Shown: positions 57,801 through 64,000 of the stretch, piece after piece
Numbering within the stretch: position 1 is the stretch's first letter
Layout: each line of letters starts with the position of its first letter
NCBI RefSeq assembly: GCF_003203515.1
Contig: NZ_BGNG01000003.1
Coordinates: 62,001-126,000 of the forward strand
DNA length: 64,000 nt
Direction: 5' to 3'
From: Glaciecola sp. KUL10
GTDB taxonomy: Bacteria > Pseudomonadota > Gammaproteobacteria > Enterobacterales > Alteromonadaceae
Notes under the pieces: model-generated
Seen by the model: the letters and a program-made list of their open reading frames with translations, nothing else
What the model was told of the DNA's origin: nothing
Database searches by the model: none
Translations under genes and position numbers: made by a program

Positions 57801-58457
57801 AACATGTTGTTTTAACTCTGCTAAATCACTAAAAATATCTTTTGCTTTATCCCCAAGTTGAAAATAGATCGAAACATTATTATCTGCAGCATAAGTTAAA
57901 ATTACGTCCCAATCTTCTGACAAAATCGAAGCACGCAATACAGCAGTGTCGGCCTCATATAAAATAACGTGTTTCGCTTTGGTTTCTTGAATTAACGGTA
58001 AAATATGCTTTCCCAATCCAATTCCCAAAACAACTAAAACATCTGCGCTATGTTGCGATAGGGCTCGCTTTGCGTTGCTCGCGCAATGGTTTAGCGCCTC
58101 TATAGCTGAATGATTATCGCTGTTTAGCTGATTAGTGTGGCTACTTTCACAATCAAAATGCCTGAGGTACTGCCACTTGTTCCGAACTTGTTCAGCTATT
58201 TCGATGTCTGGTTGAAGACCATAAAAAGTGTCGCCTGTCGCATAATTGACAATGTTTAGGTGAGCATACTTGTTCACAAACAGTGCATATGAAGAGGGAA
58301 CGACCTCACTCAGTTGTTGCACCATGTTTGGCACATATTGCTTAAAAGCCGCTATGTTTCTTTGGTAGTGTTGATCAATTAGCTTAGAGCACTTTGCTTC
58401 TAGGGCTTGTTGCTCATCTTCACTAGCAGCAACATGCATACGGATGTCATTTATCAT
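54855..58457 (-). CDS. Motility accessory factor (Maf) flagellin glycosyltransferase, DUF115
   Basis: A 1200-residue protein of the Maf/DUF115 family, which transfers nonulosonic acids such as pseudaminic acid to flagellin serines and threonines in the cytoplasm. The DUF115 core is at about 558-730, starting LPIFIVGNGPSLDYSIDVI. Two similar N-terminal segments precede it: LVVLGIGLGKHILPLI (142-157) with HVILYEAD, and IMFGLAMGYGFENLV (403-417) with LFVFEPNP. The C-terminal 470 residues have no motif I know. Maf proteins are usually about 600-700 residues, so this is a long form with a probable duplicated N-terminal domain. It starts directly after the fliT-like stop and lies just before pseB/pseC. 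Confidence 0.87.
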   Translation of the reverse strand: MINDIRMHVAASEDEQQALEAKCSKLIDQHYQRNIAAFKQYVPNMVQQLSEVVPSSYALFVNKYAHLNIVNYATGDTFYGLQPDIEIAEQVRNKWQYLRHFDCESSHTNQLNSDNHSAIEALNHCASNAKRALSQHSADVLVVLGIGLGKHILPLIQETKAKHVILYEADTAVLRASILSEDWDVILTYAADNNVSIYFQLGDKAKDIFSDLAELKQHVECRHVFVFKHLHTYLHNQIFTLIQENTWEQLKNNVSLNPSAPSILASVPAWHSRFSSTKWKGITKQHSLFQKNLAALEKTYPELHLRFKNYHPTHWQIISTENSINAINNHSLVPFYGDESRQHSQGMYQRFNKKPNCDGLIIGYRGNKARHFLHNRFLIKTESVMNQLEKRQSEHPQKSKALIMFGLAMGYGFENLVEEKSIEQLFVFEPNPDFFYASLYAIDWQKIFDKVQADESYLYLNIGDDGSHFSSDLMSHFYRIGPYVLNETYLYKAYENPALNAAVEKLREQLKLMMSMSENFDHSVAGINHSVESIKRNTPFLASHSPAILKKKRSQELPIFIVGNGPSLDYSIDVIKEHAEQVIIVSCGTALQALYKHNIRPDFHAEIEQYRSTHDWANLLGDRAFLKEITLISCNGIHPDTCELYKDVKLAFKQGEASSRAIHDLIGNVAFGMLDTAYPTVSNFALTFFLRAGFENIYLFGTDLGFVDPNHHHSKTSAYYDAQGKPTYDYAESLNIGIPVAGNFRHAVSTKTEFDIARMSMEQAFESFPNCNAYNTSDGALIRGANPLDIDAVLVLSTEENKKAVLSHFDECFVTIDTEKFLPLFSKKYDNSKLLSTIKDFKRLFNTRLSSKEDIRQLVDDVRQFLIEQYQSGNEAKSSLFFFYFHSMTNGLNALFTKTLLQENQKVAIDTANSVLLSYTEILEDCFQLCAREEQVFDTSCSFIWRREEIFLSQLLQDKKYLKFNIVTNNKHIIAELAAFLSEHATYSISRTENLDKQKINIVFAETSLCASQAITEHKALHSSEIQTLIVLIGQYDKWQKEIYNTQSVANLSIMWTPPEHGMFTSEQIYKGEVPFFTFKWLLKESLKRSFDIRTFNRFVYKPVFCKSGLKSAYLEKRDEFSTDACGFIDTNLLPLLATDHFINFNTYTAQLANKYENSLNVATFKDNLGSRGQYFERQYRAYDLLGPWFLQSTIEANLS

Positions 58458-58778
58458 TTAATAAGCTTGATTATATTTTTTTACGGCGTTGCGACCTACG
58501 CGAATATTGTGTAAAACATCGCTTGATTCCTTCAACATTGCGCTAATAAAAGTATTAAGATATTCGTTGATTGGGTTTTCTAACTGAGCAAATGCGCGTT
58601 TTTTTGACGCTGGCATCATTGATAATTGCTCAGTGATCTGTATGTGCCTTTGATCAATAAGATCAGCTAAGCGTGCAGTATCCGTTTCGTTGCTGCCTAA
58701 GATTGCTTTTATCTCCGCATTTATTTGCAATAAACATTGCGGTGTAAGCGCATGATTTAGACATTTAATTTCGTTCAT
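58458..58778 (-). CDS. FliT/FlaI-like flagellar chaperone candidate
   Basis: A 106-residue, mostly helical protein between fliS and the Maf gene, where Vibrio has flaI and enterics have fliT. It is acidic in the middle (LGSNETDTARLADLIDQRHIQITEQL), with the C-terminus LHNIRVGRNAVKKYNQAY. The short helical fold and position suggest the FliD chaperone FliT, but sequence similarity is too weak for me to be certain. Its start overlaps the fliS stop by one base. Confidence 0.6.
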   Translation of the reverse strand: MNEIKCLNHALTPQCLLQINAEIKAILGSNETDTARLADLIDQRHIQITEQLSMMPASKKRAFAQLENPINEYLNTFISAMLKESSDVLHNIRVGRNAVKKYNQAY

Positions 58779-59206
58779 TAAACGGCCTGTTGTTGTGCTC
58801 TTTTTATTTCATATGCTTCTTGTTTGGCTGATTCAGGTATCTGCAACCAAGCATCTTTAATCGGTGAAAACAACTCCATCACCTCAGTAATAATACTAGC
58901 ATCGTTTTTTACATTTGCATCAAGTAAGCGTTCAACCATATAGTCATAAAGTGCATAAAGTTTTTCTGAAAAATCACCGCCAGCTTCCATATCCAACGTG
59001 TCTCTAAGATTGACAATGATTGCCGTCGCTTTGGTAATATGCTCAGCTTTATGCTCGTAGTCTTTTCTTTCGATACAGCCTTTCGCCGTTGCCATCTTAT
59101 CAAGTGCGCCTTGCATCAGCATTAGCGTTAAACGATGCGGATCCGCATTGGCAATATCTTGCTTCAGGGTGCCCTTTTTATATGCATTAATGCCTTTAAG
59201 TGCCAT
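58778..59206 (-). CDS. fliS: Flagellin export chaperone FliS
   Basis: A 142-residue helical chaperone that binds the flagellin C-terminus. The family pattern is clear: GINAYKKGTLKQDIANADPHRLTLMLMQGALDKMATAKGCI and YALYDYMVERLLDANVKND. It lies 74 bp after fliD; that gap shows no clear promoter. Confidence 0.95.
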   Translation of the reverse strand: MALKGINAYKKGTLKQDIANADPHRLTLMLMQGALDKMATAKGCIERKDYEHKAEHITKATAIIVNLRDTLDMEAGGDFSEKLYALYDYMVERLLDANVKNDASIITEVMELFSPIKDAWLQIPESAKQEAYEIKRAQQQAV

Positions 59207-59280
59207 GTTATTACTCTTTAAAAGTTTATCGTTAATTTACTTCGTTAGTATCGTAAAAAACCAAAAATCTCGCTTACAAA

Positions 59281-60741
59281 CTAAAGCGCAGATAACAATG
59301 CTAAGCTCGTTTGGTTTAGCCTTGCGACTGTTTGATCAAGATTGATATAGCGGCCTCTTATCGTATCTTCAAAACTTATCATACGAAGTTCAAATTGCTG
59401 CCGCTCAGTATTTAAAATATCTTGCTGGTCTTGAGCTGTGTCTTCACGGTTCGCTAGGATACCGCTTCGTTCAGTGTAACTTTCTAAGAACGTACTCAGC
59501 TTGGTTGCAACGCCGTCATCTGAATTGAAAAGCTTTTCAATGTCATCAAAGTTGTCGTCAAGCGCGTCATTTAAGCGCGTGCTTCCCGAACCCACACCAA
59601 AATTTGTCGCACCAATTTCGAGTTGACCTTGATCGTTGAGTTCAATGCCGAGTTGAAACAAGTTCCCCAACTCAGAACCCTCTACAGCACTTGTAACAAT
59701 GTTATTGAGTCCATTCATTAAACCACGAATAGTTGAATCACCTGATAGTGGGCCGTCATCTTCAAGTTCAGTCGCACCAAAACGAGTTAAGCTTTGCAAT
59801 GTGCCGACCATATCATTGTACTTATCAACAAACTCTCTAATTTTTTCTTCTAGGCTTTCTTTGTCAAAACCGATGACTAATGTCGATGCAATTGGATTGC
59901 CGTCTGAGTCCAGTTCTGAAAGTTCTGACACGTCAAATTCAACATTTTGAATAGTATTGTCAAAATTATTTGACTGGCTCTCAACCGCAATCCCGTCGAC
60001 GACTGCTTTCGCGTTTTGAGCTGATGTTATTGGCATGAGGTATGTGGCTGTTTCAGATGAATCAGTCGTTGAGATCCGTTGTAATTCAGCATTGTCAGTA
60101 TCGTTGATAATGCTTAAATCATTGCCATCACCAGACACGCTAGAATTAAAGACAAGTTTAAAACCGCCGTCAGTATTACCTGTGTTAATGATGTTAGCTG
60201 TTACGCCAAAGTTTTCGTCAGCTTCATTAACTGCTTCACGAAACTCAGCGAGGGTCATTCCATCAGTAATGTCAACGGTAAACGACTGAAATTCACCTTC
60301 ATTTTCAGGATCAGGTGCTTTAAACGTAAGCGAGCCAGTGCCACTGGAAAGCAACGCTTCATCACGAGCAGCAAACCCACCATCAACTGCATCAGCGGTC
60401 TCTATACGGCTTCCACTAGCCAACTGGGTGACAGAAATTTTGTATGAGCCTTGAAGTGCGTTAGTCGCTGCCTCAGCGGTGAATGGCGAAACATCTTCAG
60501 AAGGATTTCGAACCGTTGGTTCACGTTCGTTTAAGAAGCTATCTTGGCCGAGCTCTTCGACAACGTCTTCAAACTCGCTAAGTTTTGACTTTACTTGGCC
60601 AATACTAGAAATTTCAGTGCTTATGAGTTCTTCACGAGTATCCAACGTTCGTGCTTTTGGAGCACGTTCAGCCTCTATCAACTGAGTCACTAATGACTCT
60701 AAGTCGATTCCTGAACCAACACCTAACGATTGAATACTCAT
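59281..60741 (-). CDS. fliD: Flagellar filament cap protein FliD
   Basis: A 486-residue filament cap (hook-associated protein 2). The N-terminal coiled region SLGVGSGIDLESLVTQLIEAERAP, the variable D2-D3 domains, and the C-terminal coiled-coil ending QTVARLNQTSLALLSAL are all present. It is exported by the flagellar system and folds flagellin at the tip. It is 14 bp after flaG. Confidence 0.95.
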   Translation of the reverse strand: MSIQSLGVGSGIDLESLVTQLIEAERAPKARTLDTREELISTEISSIGQVKSKLSEFEDVVEELGQDSFLNEREPTVRNPSEDVSPFTAEAATNALQGSYKISVTQLASGSRIETADAVDGGFAARDEALLSSGTGSLTFKAPDPENEGEFQSFTVDITDGMTLAEFREAVNEADENFGVTANIINTGNTDGGFKLVFNSSVSGDGNDLSIINDTDNAELQRISTTDSSETATYLMPITSAQNAKAVVDGIAVESQSNNFDNTIQNVEFDVSELSELDSDGNPIASTLVIGFDKESLEEKIREFVDKYNDMVGTLQSLTRFGATELEDDGPLSGDSTIRGLMNGLNNIVTSAVEGSELGNLFQLGIELNDQGQLEIGATNFGVGSGSTRLNDALDDNFDDIEKLFNSDDGVATKLSTFLESYTERSGILANREDTAQDQQDILNTERQQFELRMISFEDTIRGRYINLDQTVARLNQTSLALLSAL

Positions 60742-60755
60742 GTATTACCTCATAA

Positions 60756-61199
60756 TCAGTATTTCCCGTTCACTAACAAACCAACCGCATTACCATTTTC
60801 GCTTGTGATTTGTTTCATTTGAGCGGCAATATCTAGCAGCTCTTGGGACGGAATTTGCCGTATAACATCACCAGATTCCTGATCTTTAACCGTTACAACA
60901 GATTTGTCCGTCTGCTCATCGATACTAAAGGCTAACTTTAGATTCGTTTGCCTCGCAAAATCGCTGAGCTCGGCTACTGCTTGGTTAAGCTCTGGTGAAA
61001 CCTCTCTCGTATTTGTATCGGCTTGCGAAGCATTACCTTTAAGTGTATTTTCACCTGCGCGAACCTCAGAAGTTTCATCTGGTTTAGCTATTTGTTCTTG
61101 CTCTAATTTACTTGGTTTTTCGGTTGAATTATTAGCAACCAAACCGTCTACTTTTATTGCATTAGCAAATGCTGAGCCATTGTTTGATATTGAGTCCAT
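60756..61199 (-). CDS. flaG: FlaG family protein
   Basis: A 147-residue protein. The N-terminal half is a variable, polar stretch. The C-terminal FlaG domain (about 80-147) reads LAFSIDEQTDKSVVTVKDQESGDVIRQIPSQELLDIAAQM. FlaG affects filament length in relatives. It is located between flagellin and fliD, the Vibrio-type order. It is preceded by the partial terminator after flagellin and a good AGGAG. Confidence 0.92.
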   Translation of the reverse strand: MDSISNNGSAFANAIKVDGLVANNSTEKPSKLEQEQIAKPDETSEVRAGENTLKGNASQADTNTREVSPELNQAVAELSDFARQTNLKLAFSIDEQTDKSVVTVKDQESGDVIRQIPSQELLDIAAQMKQITSENGNAVGLLVNGKY

Positions 61200-61226
61200 A
61201 ATGTTCTCCTACTACAAACGAACAAA

Positions 61227-61253
61227 GCAGCCTAAGTAACATTACTAGGCTGC
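61227..61253 (-). terminator. Hairpin after the complete flagellin gene
   Basis: GCAGCCTA and TAGGCTGC close a 12-bp stem (one bulge, with inner GTAA/TTAC), 30 nt past the flagellin stop. Only TTTG follows on the minus strand, so it is probably a weak terminator or mRNA stabiliser that lets some transcription reach flaG and fliD. Confidence 0.6.
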
Positions 61254-61282
61254 GCTGCTACCAATAAAGAGTGGTCTATCTA

Positions 61283-62122
61283 TTACCCAAGTAATGCCAA
61301 CGCAGACTGCGGTGCCGAATTAGCTTGCGATAATATTGATAAGCTAGCTTGCTGGATTATCTGATTACGCGTCAAATTTGAGGTCTCTGTCGCAAAATCA
61401 GTATCTTGAACACGAGAACGTGCTCCTTGAAGATTTTCACCCACGTTAGCTAAGTTTCTGATCGTTGACTGGAAGCGATTTTCAAGTGCACCTAGATCGC
61501 CTCGAACAGCAAGCACCGATGATAATGCAGCGTCAATCGTATCTATTGCAGCAGATGCGCCTGCGGCTGTATTTACCGTTAATGCATTGATACCTAAACC
61601 TGTCGCACTAAAACCATCATTACCCGGAATATTTCCTGCAGAAAGATTCACGCTAACTGTCTGACCCGAGTTTGAACCTACCAAAAACGCGGCTGAAAAC
61701 GCACCGTTGAGTACTTCAACACCGTTGAATGTTGTATCAGTAGCAATTCTAGATATTTCAAGTTTCAAGGCAGACACTTCTTTTTGAAGCGCCGCACGAT
61801 CAGAATCTGAATTAATACCGTTTTGAGCTTGTACAGCTAACTGGCGAATACGTTGCAATGCACCAGTCGTTTCAGTCAATGCACCTTCTGCAACCTGAGT
61901 TAACGAAATCGCATCATTCGCATTTCTTGTCGCTTGCTCTAGACCTTGCACCTGTGTGGTAATTCTTTCAGAAATCTGAAGACCTGCGGCATCATCAGCA
62001 GCACTGTTAATGCGAATACCTGAAGCTAAACGCTCGTATGACTTGTTTAAAGACGAACTTGATTCGAACAAATTGCGTTGTGCGTTGAGAGCCGCAACAT
62101 TTGTGTTTACAAAAATAGACAT
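61283..62122 (-). CDS. fliC: Flagellin
   Basis: A 279-residue filament subunit with conserved N- and C-terminal D0/D1 coiled regions (MSIFVNTNVAALNAQRNLF ... SYERLASGIRINSAADDAAGLQI; ARSRVQDTDFATETSNLTRNQIIQQASLSILSQANSAPQSALALLG). A short central variable domain (about 150-200) rich in Ser/Thr is the likely site of glycosylation by Maf. The start is ATG 62122 after GGAGGT. It has its own sigma28 promoter about 158 nt upstream. Confidence 0.97.
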   Translation of the reverse strand: MSIFVNTNVAALNAQRNLFESSSSLNKSYERLASGIRINSAADDAAGLQISERITTQVQGLEQATRNANDAISLTQVAEGALTETTGALQRIRQLAVQAQNGINSDSDRAALQKEVSALKLEISRIATDTTFNGVEVLNGAFSAAFLVGSNSGQTVSVNLSAGNIPGNDGFSATGLGINALTVNTAAGASAAIDTIDAALSSVLAVRGDLGALENRFQSTIRNLANVGENLQGARSRVQDTDFATETSNLTRNQIIQQASLSILSQANSAPQSALALLG

Positions 62123-62279
62123 ATATACCTCCAACAATAAACCGGTAGCATGGGTTCATTGGATTCGTTTTATGTTTGTTTGGTCACTACTCCGCACAAA
62201 CAACCTCTTGAGCTACGCCGTCACGTTGAATATAGGCTCGACACTGCATATATTCAGGCGCATTACCTCTCAGCTAAGG

Positions 62280-62306
62280 TTATCGACGCTAAGGCGAGGA
62301 ACTTTA
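62280..62306 (-). promoter_or_regulatory. sigma28 (FliA) promoter for flagellin
   Basis: Minus strand: TAAAGTTC, 11 bp, GTCGATAA. It differs from the TAAAGTTT-N11-GCCGATAA consensus by one base in each half. It should drive the complete flagellin after a leader of about 150 nt. Confidence 0.9.
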
Positions 62307-62435
62307 GCGTTTTTTTAAATTTTTTTGATTTTCTTTTTAACCTACTGTTTTTAAATGACAATAAATCGTCAAAATACTTTACACATGTTGTTTTTTGAGG
62401 CTTTTTTTTGTGATTTACCTTGGTTGGTTGTTTTT

Positions 62436-62600
62436 GCATCGCAGTGTTGATTGTACATCGCATCAAAAGCTTTTGGCCTAAGCGGGGACTCGTTTTAACA
62501 GGATCGCCTAAGCGCACATCCATGTGCAGGCTCGAAGCACTTCATCCTTGAAGTACACGCCTGTTAAAACAAGTCCCCGCTTAGGCCAACGCTTTTGAGA
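62436..62600 (+). repeat. Structured junction element, copy B1
   Basis: Left flank GCATCGCAGTGTTGATTG...CATCGC, then TCAAAAGC (62463-62470, paired with GCTTTTGA at 62591-62598). A 28-bp stem follows (62475-62502 with 62560-62587, 27 pairs), then a 57-nt core (62503-62559). The core holds GCACAT CC ATGTGC (62514-62527) and ACTTCA TCCT TGAAGT (62539-62554). The core matches copy B2 (inverted) at 56 of 57 positions while the stem arms are unrelated apart from the inner ACAGG/CCTGT. No protein-coding potential; reading frames across it are made by the palindrome. Confidence 0.88.
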
Positions 62601-62610
62601 GTTCAGCATT

Positions 62611-62648
62611 GCCTCTTCCATAAAGCCTGTACTCTTTGGCGAAGAGGC
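62611..62648. other. Hairpin between the two B elements
   Basis: GCCTCTTC and GAAGAGGC pair across a 22-nt loop, inside the spacer that separates the two inverted B elements. There is no T-run on either side. It may be part of the folded array or a weak transcriptional signal. Confidence 0.4.
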
Positions 62649-62794
62649 ATAACTTGGTAAGAGAAATACGAACCGATAACACGTTAAAAAATTTGTTTCT
62701 AGTGTAAAAATTTGAAGCTCAAAACACTATTTTTGGGTTGTGGATTTTGATCTTGCGTATCAAAACACGACTTCGAAGAAATAATGTCAAACCT

Positions 62795-62960
62795 TCAAAA
62801 GCGCTGCCCCAGAACGGTGTCCCCTTCAGACAGGCGTGTACTTCATGGATGAAGTGCTTCGAGCCTGCACATGGATGTGCGCTTAGGCGATCCTGTCTGA
62901 AGGGGACACCGTTCTGGGGCAAAAGCTTTTGATGCGATGTTAAATCGACACTGCGATGTA
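62795..62960 (-). repeat. Structured junction element, copy B2 (inverted)
   Basis: The same element as B1 in opposite orientation, 197 bp away from the end of B1. TCAAAAGC (62795-62802) pairs with GCTTTTGA (62925-62932). A perfect 30-bp stem (62805-62834 with 62892-62921) encloses the 57-nt core (62835-62891). The core has hairpins ACTTCAT CC ATGAAGT and GCACAT CC ATGTGC. The arm sequence (for example CAGAACGGTGTCCCC) has no relation to the B1 arm. Both tips here read TCCATG on the element's own strand. Confidence 0.88.
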
Positions 62961-63051
62961 AAAACAAAGAAATAAAAAACTGGCATACAGAATGCTAAGA
63001 GAAAAGTGTTAGACGCGATATACGTTTTTTACGTTCAACAGACGTAAAAAA

Positions 63052-63074
63052 GCCGGACCAAAGGGCGGTCCGGC
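63052..63074 (-). terminator. Strong terminator after the second flagellin region
   Basis: GCCGGACC and GGTCCGGC form an 8-bp GC-rich stem followed on the minus strand by TTTTTTACGTC. It lies about 295 nt past the stop of the right-hand flagellin, so that mRNA would have a long 3' tail. Confidence 0.9.
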
Positions 63075-63315
63075 AACTTGCTCACGTTAGGAGGTGGAGC
63101 AAAGACGGTTTTCGTCGGCTGGCGGGATATAAGAACACTTTAGATTACTGGCCTCTCAACCAAAACAATCTTCTATACTCTTGGTCCTGCTAGTCGACAT
63201 TTTACTACGCACGATATCCTTGTAGCTTCGAATTTCCCATATAAATCAACACGATAAACCTGATACCTAAGCACAAACGTGCAAAACTGTATCTCACCCC
63301 AAAGGGTCACCATCC

Positions 63316-63343
63316 TTGGCAAGAGAGGGCCTCTCAGTGCCAA
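63316..63343 (-). other. Hairpin in the 3' tail of the partial flagellin mRNA
   Basis: TTGGCA and TGCCAA enclose GAGAG/CTCTC pairs 27 nt past the flagellin stop. No T-run follows, so it is not a normal terminator. It may be an mRNA stability or processing site. The rest of 63075-63315 shows no gene I can support. Confidence 0.4.
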
Positions 63344-63369
63344 TTCTAAATTTCATTGTTATTGCCTAA

Positions 63370-64000
63370 CTAACCTTGTAGTAGACTCAATGCTGCTTGA
63401 GGTCTTTGATTAGCCTGAGATAAAATTGTGGTACTTGCTTGCTGAATAATCTGCAAACGGGTCAGTTCTGCCGTTTCAGCGGCAAAATCTGTATCTTTTA
63501 TGCGTGACCTTGCCGATGATACGTTTTCAGCAACATTACTTAAGTTTCGAATCGTCGACTGAAACCTATTTTGAATAGCCCCCAGATCAGCACGAGTTCC
63601 ATCAACCGCTTCAATAGCCGCATCGATTCGATCAAGCGCCGTTGAAGCCCCAGAATTTGTTCTAATATCGATATCAAACCCTGAGAAAAGCCCCGAATTA
63701 CCAAAGCCTCCATCCTTCGCGAGACTAATGCCAATTTTTTGGCCTGAATTCGCACCGACCAAAAATTGTGTCGAATAGTCACCCTGCAGCAAATTGATAC
63801 CTGCAAACTGAGTGGTCTGCGCTATTCGACTGATTTCAAACTTCAACGCCGACACTTCTTTTTGAAGTGCAAGCCGATCAGCTTCAGAGTTAATACCGTT
63901 TTGAGATTGAATCGCCAATACCCTAATTCGTTGTAAAGCATTAGTCGTTTCTTGTAGTGCGCCTTCAGCTGTCTGCGCTAATGAAATTCCATCATTTGCG
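63370..64000 (-). CDS. Flagellin, second gene (5' part beyond window)
   Basis: The in-frame coding sequence continues to the right edge, so at least 210 codons are visible and the N-terminal D0 is missing. It reads NDGISLAQTAEGALQETTNALQRIRVLAIQSQNGINSEADRLALQKEVSALKFEISRIAQT ... in the same order as the complete flagellin (segments here are split by variable parts). The end is LTRLQIIQQASTTILSQANQRPQAALSLLQG. The variable centre differs from the left-hand flagellin, so the two are paralogues, not a recent duplicate. It is transcribed toward the terminator at 63052. Confidence 0.95.
   Translation of the reverse strand, partial: ANDGISLAQTAEGALQETTNALQRIRVLAIQSQNGINSEADRLALQKEVSALKFEISRIAQTTQFAGINLLQGDYSTQFLVGANSGQKIGISLAKDGGFGNSGLFSGFDIDIRTNSGASTALDRIDAAIEAVDGTRADLGAIQNRFQSTIRNLSNVAENVSSARSRIKDTDFAAETAELTRLQIIQQASTTILSQANQRPQAALSLLQG

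Noticed and set aside
62463..62598. B1 as an ordinary Rho-independent terminator
   Set aside because: The stem is far longer than a terminator, encloses a branched core and has no T-run on either strand.
62436..62960. B elements as a transposon or insertion-sequence pair
   Set aside because: No transposase is encoded between or near them, target duplications are not visible, and the spacer is only about 196 bp.
62719..62967. Open reading frames on both strands across the B2 element (and similar ones across B1)
   Set aside because: They are created by the long palindrome; both strands give nearly the same peptide, there is no ribosome site and no recognisable domain.

Overview
The window is chromosomal DNA from a marine gammaproteobacterium, most likely an Alteromonadales member (Alteromonas, Glaciecola or Paraglaciecola-like). 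This rests on gene content and order: a Vibrio-type polar flagellar and chemotaxis locus (flagellin, flaG, fliD, fliS, flrABC, fliEFGHIJKLMNOPQR, flhBAFG, fliA, cheYZAB, parC, parP, cheW, DUF2802), the csrA/tRNA-Ser/tRNA-Arg block beside alaS and recX, a sodium-pumping oxaloacetate decarboxylase, and a B12-dependent methionine synthase split into two genes. Almost everything is on the minus strand. Only the FemAB-like gene and the M13 peptidase are on the plus strand. Genus assignment is inference.

Layout. 1-2.8 kb: the end of a surface-sugar cluster (two-subunit transketolase, NeuD/PglD-like acetyltransferase, acyl carrier protein). 3.0-6.3 kb: oadGAB. 6.5-12 kb: two identical tRNA-Arg genes, tRNA-Ser, csrA, alaS, recX (without recA), and a divergent FemAB-like gene. 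12-14.2 kb: an M13 lipoprotein peptidase. 14.3-19.7 kb: a DUF938 methyltransferase, split metH, and metA with a tandem MetJ operator. 19.8-51.5 kb: DUF2802, the chemotaxis genes, and the flagellar regulatory, export, basal-body and switch genes. 51.7-52.6 kb: a pirin. 52.7-58.5 kb: flagellin glycosylation (pseC, pseB, and a very long Maf glycosyltransferase). 58.5-64 kb: fliT-like, fliS, fliD, flaG, one complete flagellin and one flagellin running off the right edge.

The flagellar genes form a readable transcriptional hierarchy. FlrA is the sigma54 activator at the top. Good -24/-12 sigma54 promoters stand before flrB, fliE and fliK, with a probable one before flhA. A near-consensus sigma28 (FliA) promoter stands before the complete flagellin. 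FlhF/FlhG and ParC/ParP are the polar-placement systems for the flagellum and the chemosensory array. PseB, PseC and Maf would make and attach pseudaminic-acid-type sugars to flagellin.

The most unusual material is intergenic. Four copies of a folded element occur at about 20.5, 32.9, 62.5 and 62.9 kb. Each has an outer stem of about 21-30 bp whose sequence differs between copies while its two arms stay complementary. The outer stem encloses two small hairpins with conserved tips (CATCCATG and TCCTTG or TCCATG). The two copies between the flagellin genes share a 57-nt core at 56 of 57 positions yet have unrelated arms. The two copies at 20.5 and 32.9 kb show at least seven compensatory base-pair changes. 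I do not recognise this as a named family. It is the best candidate here for an undescribed structured RNA or a structure-recognised mobile DNA element.
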